Shown here: positions 49,526 through 58,474 of the stretch, one piece after another
Layout of the letters: every line of letters begins with the position of its first letter
Position numbering within the stretch: the first letter of the stretch is position 1
NCBI RefSeq assembly: GCF_007004725.1
Contig: NZ_ML660170.1
Coordinates: forward strand, 186,001-250,000
From: Aliikangiella coralliicola
GTDB taxonomy: Bacteria; Pseudomonadota; Gammaproteobacteria; Enterobacterales; Kangiellaceae
Reading direction: 5' to 3'
Length of the DNA: 64,000 nucleotides
Made by a program: the position numbers and the translations under genes
Notes under the pieces: model-generated
Seen by the model: only the letters and a program-made list of their open reading frames with translations
What the model was told of the DNA's origin: nothing
The model's database searches: none

Positions 49526-50311
49526 TTAGTATGAAAATTGCCTTAGCTTTTCTTCAACTCGACTATTAATTGACAATGGTAAACTTGGTGGAATAACTAA
49601 TGTTGAGTAATCGTGCAGCTTTATGTCAATTAAATGATTTAATGGTATTTTTTCAATTCGAGTTTTACTAAGCGGTAAACTACTCGCCTCATAGACAATG
49701 ACTTCATGGTCATCAGGATAATGTTCACTTAATAATTCGAGTAGAATTTTTCGATGAGAGCTTTTAGTTTCAAGTTTTTTCAACGAAATATCACCTGCGA
49801 CTCCAATCTGCCATAATATTAAATAAGCTGATGGGTCTATTTTGCGCTGGTAAAGCATAAACTGGGTGGCTTCATATTGCTGGCAGCCATATTTTCCTGG
49901 ATCAATCCCTAAGTCAGCAACCAAGCAATCTTCCGCAGATATGCCCGGTTCCATTTTTGCAGTAAACCCTTCATTCCTGGCTAATTCTATTGCTCTATGT
50001 GATACGTAAGCAAATACCCCTGGGTGGCCATACAGTACGCAACACACTCTTTTTCCGTCTCTAACTTCACTCAAAATTGCGTTAACCATCGAGTTATAAG
50101 TTTCTTTCCTAGAAACCTCTTCTTTATAAAATACCTGTAAACTTCGGACATCCTGGTTCATATCACTAATCCAGGCTTCCATAATCCCGCTCGAAACCGA
50201 CATAAAAACAATGTCAGCATTGGTGATATACTCTCTCGCACGCGGTGTCATATGCCCGCCGAGCAATATACCAGTGCCGACAAAAACTAACCCGCCATCT
50301 TTTTCAACCAT
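49526..50311 (-). CDS. borosin-type peptide alpha-N-methyltransferase (split, SonM-like)
   Basis: A 261-residue stand-alone tetrapyrrole-methylase-fold enzyme. It begins FVGTGILLGGHMT, has R68 and Y72 (VSRKETYNSM) matching the catalytic Arg/Tyr pair of OphMA, and carries YGHPGVF (94-100), SHRAI, the GISAEDC loop and DPSAYLILWQIG. These are hallmarks of borosin methyltransferases, which transfer methyl groups from S-adenosylmethionine to backbone nitrogens of a peptide. Fungal enzymes are fused to their peptide; bacterial ones are often split, as here. AGGAAG precedes the ATG. The adjacent 94-residue protein is its likely substrate. Confidence 0.85.
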   Translation of the reverse strand: MVEKDGGLVFVGTGILLGGHMTPRAREYITNADIVFMSVSSGIMEAWISDMNQDVRSLQVFYKEEVSRKETYNSMVNAILSEVRDGKRVCCVLYGHPGVFAYVSHRAIELARNEGFTAKMEPGISAEDCLVADLGIDPGKYGCQQYEATQFMLYQRKIDPSAYLILWQIGVAGDISLKKLETKSSHRKILLELLSEHYPDDHEVIVYEASSLPLSKTRIEKIPLNHLIDIKLHDYSTLVIPPSLPLSINSRVEEKLRQFSY

Positions 50312-50328
50312 AATTACAAACTTCCTAA

Positions 50329-50829
50329 TTAATACAATTTCCAGCTACTTTTTTTAATGCAACCAATTTGCGGATCGCTGTCAAATTCAGACTGACTAAA
50401 ATCAACATAGATAGATCGACAAGAGCGAATCGCAGCTTTATTATCCAAGGCAACTGTATACCTGACTTCATCAATATCTGTGCTATCAAACAGGTGGGTA
50501 ATCAAGGTAATCATTGCAATCTTCGCCGTCCCTTTTGGGCTAACTTTCGGCAACAATAAAACGCCTAACTCACCACTTTTTTCGTTTTTTTTGTCGAGAC
50601 TGACTCCTATTAGCCCCAGTTTTTTTCCCAAATCCTCTCGATAAATGGAGAAATATAACTCTCTTGAATTATTAACAATGTAATTAAAATTTGAAGAAAT
50701 TTCAGTTAAACTCAAAAACCTGACATGCTTCATCGTTCGTGAACACTGGAAAAGTGACATGTACAATTGCTCGTCACTTTCCTCCACCGGCTTAAGAATT
50801 AATTCTCCAGATCGAATGTCTGTTTGCAT
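50329..50829 (-). CDS. GNAT family N-acetyltransferase
   Basis: A 166-residue RimJ/RimL-like acyltransferase: start LKPVEESDEQLYMSLF, the beta-bulge strand SGELGVLLLPK, and an acetyl-CoA loop where SPKGTAKIAMITLITHLF takes the usual RxxGxG/A place. The final NKAAIRSC segment is typical. It lies 21 bp after the aspartic protease and 17 bp before the methyltransferase, so it belongs to the same transcript. It could acetylate the mature peptide or protect the host; both are guesses. Confidence 0.78.
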   Translation of the reverse strand: MQTDIRSGELILKPVEESDEQLYMSLFQCSRTMKHVRFLSLTEISSNFNYIVNNSRELYFSIYREDLGKKLGLIGVSLDKKNEKSGELGVLLLPKVSPKGTAKIAMITLITHLFDSTDIDEVRYTVALDNKAAIRSCRSIYVDFSQSEFDSDPQIGCIKKSSWKLY

Positions 50830-50850
50830 AATTATACGTTTAAAGCTAAA

Positions 50851-52131
50851 TCAATCGATCTTAGCTTTCGCAACTTTTATGTCTCCAAACTCATTTTCAA
50901 AACGAGCAAAAATCACATAGTAGTCACTTAGTAACGGCAAACCTAAAATTGATTGATCAGGCCATCCTTCCAGTTGCGAGATAATTTTAAAAGATGCCTG
51001 CCCATGTTGCGGTGCATTAACTTGCCAATAGTCGTCTGAACGGCAGATTAAACTAACCTCTTTTTCCTGACAGTCTTCCGAGGCTTCAAAAATAAACTCA
51101 ATATCAGGCCATTCTTCAACATTTAACTTTTCAAGCGGAATTCCCTCTTCCTTATACTCAAAAGTCAAAAATGGTTCGAGGATTTCTTTAAAAGTTGGGT
51201 TTATTTTCTCAAAACAATCAATGATGTAGTTGTAAACAACATTATCCAAAACCATTAAAGAAGCGCCTGTATCAACAAAAGCATTAGAATGGTGTCGTTC
51301 TAGTTTTTTGCCTTTAAGTAGAGGCGCATCAAATGGTTCGCAATTTCCAACCTTTACTTGTAACAACCGAACATTATAGTAAACATCGTCAATCACTTTT
51401 ATACGAGTAAACTCGCCTTCATAGAGATCGGTGTCTTCCTCGCCTCCCCCTAAAATAAACATTCCCTGATTTAGCGGATCTTTCTTAAGTTCTTCCTTAG
51501 TTAATTTCGGCGCAGCGTGATGAATACTTGAGCGCCGAGTGACAAAGGAAAACTTATTAGCGGACACTCCCTGTTCTTCCAACTTAGTAAAATAAGGTTT
51601 CAAGTCTTCCTTTGGTTGAGACCTCAAAAATTTTCTAAAATCACTAACGGATTGTTTTTCTATTCCTGTGTTTTGCCAGGGAAACGTCACTTCTGGATTG
51701 ACCTGCTTCTCTACCAAATATTCCTGTAAATTGTGTCCATCATTTAACTCATGAAATGCCAATCCTAATATTCCATCAGCATCGGCAAATGAGCCTTCAG
51801 AGTAAACAGTCGCGACCGAGACATTAGTGTTGTCTAATAGCATGCTACCGTTATGTGTAATCATATCAACGCCAGTCTTAACAACCGGCCCATACCAACC
51901 ACCCATGCCATATTGTATACATTGAGCATAAGTCGTTGGTTTTAATTCCTGATCAATTTTTGTCTCATACGCCGCTTGAGTAACCACCAATGTGCTGCTT
52001 CCAGTATCAAGCACTAGCTCTGCAGTATCAGTTTCGCTGCCAAAACTCACAGTCACCGAAAAACCACCTCTTGCATACACATTCGTAATCGGCATTCGCA
52101 GCGTCTTTGCTCTACTATCCTTTCCCATCAT
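50851..52131 (-). CDS. pepsin-like (family A1) aspartic protease, cytosolic
   Basis: A 426-residue bilobal aspartic protease. The two active-site motifs are LVLDTGSS (Asp42) and AFVDTGAS (Asp287); a flap Tyr sits in QYGMGGWYG (Tyr74), DGILGLAF follows the first lobe and ILGLPLLSDYYVIF closes the second. This is the eukaryotic pepsin layout, known in bacteria from the shewasins. No signal peptide or propeptide is seen, so it should act in the cytoplasm. GGAAG lies five bases before the ATG. It is the first gene of the operon leading to the borosin methyltransferase and precursor, so precursor cleavage is the leading hypothesis. Confidence 0.9.
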   Translation of the reverse strand: MMGKDSRAKTLRMPITNVYARGGFSVTVSFGSETDTAELVLDTGSSTLVVTQAAYETKIDQELKPTTYAQCIQYGMGGWYGPVVKTGVDMITHNGSMLLDNTNVSVATVYSEGSFADADGILGLAFHELNDGHNLQEYLVEKQVNPEVTFPWQNTGIEKQSVSDFRKFLRSQPKEDLKPYFTKLEEQGVSANKFSFVTRRSSIHHAAPKLTKEELKKDPLNQGMFILGGGEEDTDLYEGEFTRIKVIDDVYYNVRLLQVKVGNCEPFDAPLLKGKKLERHHSNAFVDTGASLMVLDNVVYNYIIDCFEKINPTFKEILEPFLTFEYKEEGIPLEKLNVEEWPDIEFIFEASEDCQEKEVSLICRSDDYWQVNAPQHGQASFKIISQLEGWPDQSILGLPLLSDYYVIFARFENEFGDIKVAKAKID

Positions 52132-52315
52132 TTATCTTCCGACAGTTAAGTAAGATTCATCATAGATGAACAATAAGGGTCAAATCAGGATCTTTCATCA
52201 GGTGAATTTAACAAACTAAATCACCTTTAGCGTTTAGATCTGCTTTTGACTCAACCTAAAAACAGGTAAAATATCAGTCAGTTAAACCGCGTGCAACAGA
52301 AAAAATGGCAAATTG

Positions 52316-53650
52316 ATGCAGATAGATTCCAGAGAGCAAAACATTGAGCAAATAATAACCGCGGATTGGTTAATTCCGATGAACCAGGCTAATCACTGGC
52401 TTGAACATCACGCGATTGTTATCACCGGCAACAAAATCACCGATATTCTTCATCGAGATCAGGCAATTGACAAGTATCCTCAGGCACCGATAACAACCCT
52501 AAACGGGCAAGTGTTAATGCCAGGATTTGTCAACAGCCATTGTCATGCCGCAATGAATCTGTTGCGCGGTCTGTCCGATGATCTCCCTTTAAAAGAATGG
52601 CTAGAACAAGCTATCTGGCCAGTAGAAGCGCAATTTGTCGACGATACTTTCGTCTATCAGGGAACTCAGCATGCAATTGCCGAAATGATACGCTCCGGCA
52701 CAACCTGCTTTCAGGACATGTATTTCATGCCAAATCAAATTGCGAAAGCAGCCCAAGAGTCTGGAATTCGAGCCAATATAGGGCTAGTTGTGGTTGAGTT
52801 TGAAACAAGCTGGGCAAAAAATGCGCAAGAATGTATTGATAAAGGGCTCGACGTTTTCGATCAATTCAAACATAGTAATACCATCAATTTTAACTTCGCA
52901 CCTCACGCGCCTTACACCGTTTCAAAAAACACATTGGAAAAGCTCGGCACATTATCTAACGAGCTCAATCTTACGTTGCAAATCCACGTGCACGAAACAG
53001 CCAATGAGGTAGAATCATTTGTCGCAGAACATGGAATTAGGCCGCTTGCTCGCTTAAAAGAAATTGGCCTTTTATCGCCGCTACTAAATGCCGTTCATAT
53101 GACACAACTTAACGAAGGCGAAATCGAATGGTTAGCTGAATCTGCCTGTCATGTCATTCACTGTCCACAATCAAATATGAAACTAGCCAGCGGCGTTTGC
53201 CCGACTATTCACTTGATAGAGGCCGGTGTTAATCTCGCTATTGGTACCGATGGCGCGGCTAGTAACAATGATCTTGATATGATTGATGAAACACGGTCGG
53301 CGTCACTACTAGCTAAACTTGATTACCTTAATCCTACAGCACTAACCGCTTATCAATCTCTGTACGCAGCAACTATGGGTGGAGCAAAAGCGATGGGCCT
53401 TCAGGAAAAAATAGGTTCGTTGGAGGTCGGCAAAGCCGCTGATATTATTGCCATAGACCTAAACCGAATAGAAACTCAACCCGTTTACAACCCAATCTCT
53501 CAAATCGTTTATGCAGCAAGTCGAGATCAGGTCACCAACGTTTGGGTTAACGGTAAACAACTACTCAAAGACCGCGAGTTAAGCACCTTAAATTCACCGC
53601 TAATATTACAACACGCTCAAAACTGGCGGCACAAAATTATTAATCGATAA
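52316..53650 (+). CDS. mtaD: 5-methylthioadenosine/S-adenosylhomocysteine deaminase-type amidohydrolase
   Basis: A 444-residue TRZ/ATZ amidohydrolase. The metal ligands appear in NSHCHAAMNLLRG, HVHET, an internal His (NAVHM) and GTDGAASNNDLD. This set matches MtaD enzymes that deaminate methylthioadenosine or S-adenosylhomocysteine to the inosine forms. I start at the ATG at 52316; the preceding TTG is less likely. The mtaD-ubiG-phosphatase order is conserved, e.g. in Pseudomonas. Confidence 0.88.
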   Translation: MQIDSREQNIEQIITADWLIPMNQANHWLEHHAIVITGNKITDILHRDQAIDKYPQAPITTLNGQVLMPGFVNSHCHAAMNLLRGLSDDLPLKEWLEQAIWPVEAQFVDDTFVYQGTQHAIAEMIRSGTTCFQDMYFMPNQIAKAAQESGIRANIGLVVVEFETSWAKNAQECIDKGLDVFDQFKHSNTINFNFAPHAPYTVSKNTLEKLGTLSNELNLTLQIHVHETANEVESFVAEHGIRPLARLKEIGLLSPLLNAVHMTQLNEGEIEWLAESACHVIHCPQSNMKLASGVCPTIHLIEAGVNLAIGTDGAASNNDLDMIDETRSASLLAKLDYLNPTALTAYQSLYAATMGGAKAMGLQEKIGSLEVGKAADIIAIDLNRIETQPVYNPISQIVYAASRDQVTNVWVNGKQLLKDRELSTLNSPLILQHAQNWRHKIINR

Positions 53651-53760
53651 CGACTTACAAGAGTAAAACTGCTCTCAACTATTGAGTCATTGAAAACTAT
53701 TTAAGTCATCGCTTTTTAACAAAGTGAATTGACACTGTAAAAGTCATACGGAAAAAATTA

Positions 53761-54471
53761 ATGAACACAACTCAAAATGTCGACCCGGCCGAAATAAAAA
53801 AGTTTTCAGAACTTGCCTCTCGTTGGTGGGATAAAGAAAGTGAGTTTAAACCACTTCATGAAATTAACCCGTTACGTCTGGGCTACATTGAAAAGTTAGC
53901 AAAAGGATTAAACGGTAAAAGAGTTATTGACGTTGGTTGTGGCGGTGGCATTTTAACTGACTCTATGGCAGCAAAAGGTGCTAGCGTTATTGGTATAGAT
54001 ATGGCGGAAGCGCCGCTCTCCGTTGCAAAACTTCACCAGTTAGAATCTGGTCAACAAGTCGAGTACATTCAATCAACGGTTGAAGCGATGGCAGAAAAAC
54101 ATGCAGGAGAGTTCGACGTTGTTACCTGTCTTGAAATGATGGAACACGTCCCTGATCCTGAATCAGTTATCACTGCTTGCGCAAAGTTAGTGAAGCCTGG
54201 CGGTGATGTATTCTTTTCAACTATCAACCGCACAGCCAAAGCATTCGCGTTTGCGATTGTTGGTGCCGAATATTTATTAAAATTACTTCCCAAAGGCACC
54301 CATCAGTACGACAAATTTATCAAGCCTTCCGAAATTGCACGATGGTCTCGTGGCGCAAATTTAGAAATCAAAGACATGATCGGTATGCACTACAACCCTA
54401 TTACCAAAAATTATAAATTGGCTGCTGGTGTTGATGTCAATTATATTGCACACTTGAAACCTTCGTTATAA
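53761..54471 (+). CDS. ubiG: ubiquinone biosynthesis O-methyltransferase UbiG
   Basis: UbiG carries out both O-methylations in ubiquinone synthesis with S-adenosylmethionine. The 236-residue class I methyltransferase begins with [19 protein letters not shown], then motif [12 protein letters not shown] (~56-66), [10 protein letters not shown] (post II) and the INRT segment. It lies 110 bp after mtaD and 21 bp before the HAD phosphatase, which implies co-transcription with the latter. Confidence 0.96.
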   Translation: MNTTQNVDPAEIKKFSELASRWWDKESEFKPLHEINPLRLGYIEKLAKGLNGKRVIDVGCGGGILTDSMAAKGASVIGIDMAEAPLSVAKLHQLESGQQVEYIQSTVEAMAEKHAGEFDVVTCLEMMEHVPDPESVITACAKLVKPGGDVFFSTINRTAKAFAFAIVGAEYLLKLLPKGTHQYDKFIKPSEIARWSRGANLEIKDMIGMHYNPITKNYKLAAGVDVNYIAHLKPSL

Positions 54472-54492
54472 ATAAAAATAGATACCATAAAA

Positions 54493-55152
54493 ATGATAGC
54501 AGCAGTATTTTTTGATCTGGATGGAACACTTGTTGATACAGCACGTGATTTAGGTAACGCCATTAATCGAGTTCTGACAGAACATGGCAAAGCCCCCCTT
54601 CCTCAGGAAATTATTCGTCCTTATGTTTCCGGTGGTTCACCGGCATTGATAAAACTGGGGTTTGACATCACATCAGAGCATAATGATTTCGAACAACTGA
54701 AACAATCATTTCTCGATTACTACGCACAAGCACTTGACTCTCATTCACATTTGTTCCCAGGCATTCAAAACTGTTTAACTGAATTAGAAAAACATAATAT
54801 TCCCTGGGGAATTGTCACCAACAAACCTGATTTCTTAACGCAGCCTTTACTCGCAAAACTCGAACTCAAAACTCGCGCATCGGTGATTATTTCCGGTGAC
54901 ACTTTTCAACAAAAAAAACCGGATCCTTACCCTTTAATTCAAGCTTGTTTGCGCGCTGAAGTTCCTCCTGAAAAATCAATTTATGTCGGTGACGACGAAA
55001 GAGATATTATTGCGGCCAATGCAGCAAATATGATTTCTATGAGTGTAGGATGGGGATATCCGGGAGATAAAGACCCACAACAATGGCGCTCAGACTACTA
55101 TGTCGCTAAAAGTGAAGAACTCATATCAATGCTCAAAACTTTTATTGAGTAA
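54493..55152 (+). CDS. HAD-IA phosphatase (Gph/MupP-like)
   Basis: A 219-residue HAD phosphatase with motif I FFDLDGTLVDT, motif II IVTNKP, the motif III Lys in KKPDP and motif IV GDDERDI. Sequence alone would give phosphoglycolate phosphatase (Gph). Position directly after ubiG is the place held in Pseudomonas by mupP, which removes phosphate from N-acetylmuramate 6-phosphate in cell-wall recycling. I cannot separate the two activities from sequence. Confidence 0.88.
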   Translation: MIAAVFFDLDGTLVDTARDLGNAINRVLTEHGKAPLPQEIIRPYVSGGSPALIKLGFDITSEHNDFEQLKQSFLDYYAQALDSHSHLFPGIQNCLTELEKHNIPWGIVTNKPDFLTQPLLAKLELKTRASVIISGDTFQQKKPDPYPLIQACLRAEVPPEKSIYVGDDERDIIAANAANMISMSVGWGYPGDKDPQQWRSDYYVAKSEELISMLKTFIE

Positions 55153-55258
55153 ATAACCTGAGTTCGGAATAAATAGTCTCACCTGTATCTAACACGTGAA
55201 GTTACCTAACACTTAAAATTATCTAACACTTGAAACTATCTAACTGAAAATTCAAAAC

Positions 55259-57349
55259 CTAGAGTTGCCAGGTTAAGCTAAATTTGACCCCGCTTTCATC
55301 AGCCAGGTTTTCAGCTTTCACTCTGGCCTCATGAAAATCGGCGATTAACTTCACAACGTATAAACCTAGCCCCAGGTTTGGGCTGTGCGAATCAACTTTT
55401 TGAGCGTTAGCACCACCTGGTTGTTGGTGATTTCTGATTGAAACTAATGATTGAAAAATCTTTTTCTGATTTTTACGCGGAATTGTCGGGCCTGAATTAG
55501 TCACTGACAAAGTAACTTGATTGTCCGATCGTTCTAATCCAATAATGATTGGCGCATCGACACTCGAAAAGTCCATCGCGTTAGACAATAGCTTGTCCAG
55601 CAGCTCTGCTAAAAGATCTGTCGAGACAGACTTCTCAAGTTGTTTCTGTTCACTTTCAAACTTAAACTGATAGTCAGCGAACGAGTGTTGAAAACCTGCA
55701 ATAACCTGGTTTACGAAGTCAACTAAATCTACTTGTTCGAACTGCGCCGACTGCATGGCCTCTTTGATGCCTGTCGCCTGTCGCATTCGGCGAATGATTT
55801 CGCCCAGCCTTTGGGTTCCCTGTAATGCTCTTTGAATAGTCTCTTTAGCTTGTGCATCGTCAGTGTTAATCAATAAATTGTCGAGCGAACTTCTAACGAT
55901 TGCAATGGGTGTTCTTAATTCATGGGAAAGCATTGATGCAAGCTTTTCCAGATAATCATTATAATCAAATAATTTATTACCCATTTGAATGAATGCATTG
56001 GTCAGGTCATCAATTTCGTCACCAACTTTTGCTTCGATTTCCATTGGAGCCAGCATTCTTCCCTGTTCGTCAACCACCTGGTTAACTCTGTTTTTAAGGC
56101 GACTCACTCTCAAAGTGACGCGCGACACATACCACACCACTAAAGCTAGAATCGCGAGAAAAATAATTGTCATGACATACAACATTTGCCCCAATGTTTT
56201 ACGCTGAAGCAGTTGAACTCGCGCCACATTTTCTTCGATAAAAACAGCACCGATAACCTGGCTGTCAACCAAAATGGGCGTTGACGCTAGCGCAATAGAA
56301 TAAGAGCCATCTTTAGAAGACTCAACTGATGAAGATGGCCTCCCTTTTAATGATTCAAAGATGACAGTGGAATCAAGCCTGACTCTATCATCTCGCCGAT
56401 CAATCACCTCGGTAGCCTGACTACTCAACAACCAGTTGACTAACGGATTAGTATCAACTGTTAGTGGGATATTTTGCAAGTTGCCATTTCGGGCCAACAC
56501 CCTCCCATCAGGATCCAGCACCCAAACCCGCTGGCCAGGTAACAAATCAAGCTCAGAAACAAAATGATTAATATTCGTTGAGGGCCATACCACCGGGCTA
56601 AGTTCAAACTGGCTGGTTGAAACAACGCTTTCCGCTTCGCTGAGCCCTTTATTATTTACGTTAAGATAAGTGATACGTAGTTGCTTGGGTTGATAACCCG
56701 AAGGGAATTTTAATTCCAGATTAAATCCGTCGTTGGTTTCTTGCCATACTGCCGAATATCGCCAGTCAATTCGGATTTCACCATCGGCAAATTTTTTAAC
56801 GGGAATATTTCCCGGAGCCCTTGGCGAAATATAAATTCTTTCTAGCCCACTTTCATTATCAAGAAAATCAATCGTTATCTGATCGGAAAAATAATTAAGA
56901 TCAGGTTCGGGATAAATAATCGATTCATCATCAATTTCAATTGATAAATAAAGATGCTTATCATAGCTGGCGAGAAGCGCAGAAAAAGCGCCTTGCTGAC
57001 TGGCCGAACTTTCAGTTTTAAATGATTGTCGAAATTTCTCAATAAATAACCACTCTTCAAAAAAGCCATCAAGTAATACCGGCTGATTGAGCGGAAAAAC
57101 AAACAACTCATCAGCGACAAAGTTCTGGCTATCGGGCAAGATGCTCTCTGTGAACCAAGATTGATTAGCTTCAAGTTGCAAACTGACGAGTCGAGAAGAC
57201 AACAATAAATTGTGTTTTAAATTTTCAACCAGTGCCTTCTCAACTTCTTTAAGCAGAACGACTGCAGCCACCGGGATTAATAAAACCAGCAATACAATTG
57301 AGGTGAATTTCGCCCTTAAGGACCAACGCGCCGGGTTTACGCTTTCCAA
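55259..57349 (-). CDS. pdsS: Pds (proteobacterial dedicated sortase system) sensor histidine kinase
   Basis: A 696-residue membrane kinase: TM1 (~14-34), a large periplasmic domain (~35-375) with a DOMON/CBM9-like part (DGFFEEW..., ~90-240), TM2 (~380-402), HAMP-like region, HisKA with SMLSHELRTPIAIV and HATPase with LLSNAMDFS and GLGLYVVK. This layout matches the histidine kinase of the proteobacterial dedicated sortase system. Start is TTG, overlapping the pdsR stop by 13 bp, with GGGAT upstream. It pairs with the response regulator just before it. Confidence 0.85.
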   Translation of the reverse strand: MESVNPARWSLRAKFTSIVLLVLLIPVAAVVLLKEVEKALVENLKHNLLLSSRLVSLQLEANQSWFTESILPDSQNFVADELFVFPLNQPVLLDGFFEEWLFIEKFRQSFKTESSASQQGAFSALLASYDKHLYLSIEIDDESIIYPEPDLNYFSDQITIDFLDNESGLERIYISPRAPGNIPVKKFADGEIRIDWRYSAVWQETNDGFNLELKFPSGYQPKQLRITYLNVNNKGLSEAESVVSTSQFELSPVVWPSTNINHFVSELDLLPGQRVWVLDPDGRVLARNGNLQNIPLTVDTNPLVNWLLSSQATEVIDRRDDRVRLDSTVIFESLKGRPSSSVESSKDGSYSIALASTPILVDSQVIGAVFIEENVARVQLLQRKTLGQMLYVMTIIFLAILALVVWYVSRVTLRVSRLKNRVNQVVDEQGRMLAPMEIEAKVGDEIDDLTNAFIQMGNKLFDYNDYLEKLASMLSHELRTPIAIVRSSLDNLLINTDDAQAKETIQRALQGTQRLGEIIRRMRQATGIKEAMQSAQFEQVDLVDFVNQVIAGFQHSFADYQFKFESEQKQLEKSVSTDLLAELLDKLLSNAMDFSSVDAPIIIGLERSDNQVTLSVTNSGPTIPRKNQKKIFQSLVSIRNHQQPGGANAQKVDSHSPNLGLGLYVVKLIADFHEARVKAENLADESGVKFSLTWQL

Positions 57350-58029
57350 CGATATCCCATCCCATATACGGTCTCAATACGATCAAACTCGGCGTCAATC
57401 GCAACAAACTTTTTTCGTAGTCTTTTTATGTGAGAAGTGACGGTACTATCATCAACAATGGCCTTGGCGGCTTCCATCAGTTGGTCGCGATTTTTAACAT
57501 GTCCAGGTCTTTTAACCAGCGCGTGCAATATCCAGAATTCAGTTAAAGTGATTTCTAACGGCTCAGATTGCCAGCTGGCAGTAAACCGATTGACGTCTAA
57601 CTGCAATGCCGCCACTTCAATCAACTCATCGGCGTTATCCTGAGTATTTTTTAGCGAATCAATCCGTCTAAACAAAGCCGAAATACGGACCAGAACCTGG
57701 GTGAGGCTGATATCTTTGGTTAAATAATCATCAGCGCCAAGGCGCAATCCCGAAATCGTATCAAACTCGCTATCTAGCGCCGTCAGAAAAATGATAGGTA
57801 AAGTGGCTGATTGTGCACGTAAATAGCGGCAAAGTTCGAAGCCCCCTTCAGGCTCATCACCCAATCCAACATCAAGTATCGCCAAATCAGGTAGTCGAGT
57901 TTCAAATGCAGATAAAGCTTCTTGTTTAGTTTCGTACGAATATACTTCATATCCTTGTTTTCTTAATGAAGCCACATAATTTTCCCTAATCGCTTTTTCG
58001 TCCTCTACCAGCGCAATTCTCTTAGCCAT
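57337..58029 (-). CDS. pdsR: Pds system OmpR-type response regulator
   Basis: A 230-residue response regulator. The receiver domain has IALVEDE, the phosphoacceptor Asp in LAILDVGLGDEPEGG and a conserved Lys (DDYLTKD); the C-terminal winged helix includes TVTSHIKRLRKKF and YGMGYRW. The insert after the phosphorylation Asp is typical of the Pds regulator group. I start at the ATG at 58029, preceded by AGGTGAG; a longer start at 58104 is not needed. Overlaps pdsS. Confidence 0.87.
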   Translation of the reverse strand: MAKRIALVEDEKAIRENYVASLRKQGYEVYSYETKQEALSAFETRLPDLAILDVGLGDEPEGGFELCRYLRAQSATLPIIFLTALDSEFDTISGLRLGADDYLTKDISLTQVLVRISALFRRIDSLKNTQDNADELIEVAALQLDVNRFTASWQSEPLEITLTEFWILHALVKRPGHVKNRDQLMEAAKAIVDDSTVTSHIKRLRKKFVAIDAEFDRIETVYGMGYRWKA

Positions 58030-58474
58030 TAACTCACCTGCTTTATTAATTAAGAACCTAATGAATGTTTTCAGAATAATACCCGAATCAATCGGCAAAG
58101 ACATTCAATCAGTCGCAATGCCATTATTTTGCCACATTCTGACTAAAACTTACCTCTTTTGACTCGTTTCCCTGCCCGATTGTTGCGGTTTAATAGCATC
58201 ATCCAAGGGAAATGAGGCAGACGAAGGGAAGCAAATAGAGTAGCTCACAGGAATTAAACATCAGCCACTTTCTCCTGGATAACTTAGACATAAACCTGAC
58301 CAAACGATGTTAAGGACAAAGACGAAGACCAGGGATGGTCAACTAGCAAAAGTAGTCAACTCGCAGGTTAGTCGTTACGAATTTTGAATATCAAATGTTA
58401 GTGCGAATAGATTTTTAAACTGAAGAAATTTAAACAAACCAGAAATTAAACAAACCGGAACAGAGGAAATTGAA
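58030..58474. other. 445-bp divergent regulatory region between pdsR and pdsO
   Basis: No gene seen. It separates the divergent pdsRS and pdsO transcripts and should carry both promoters and any PdsR site. Near the pdsO start TTAAACAAACC-type units repeat (about 58430-58456). No remnant of a sortase or its target gene could be recognised here. Confidence 0.4.
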
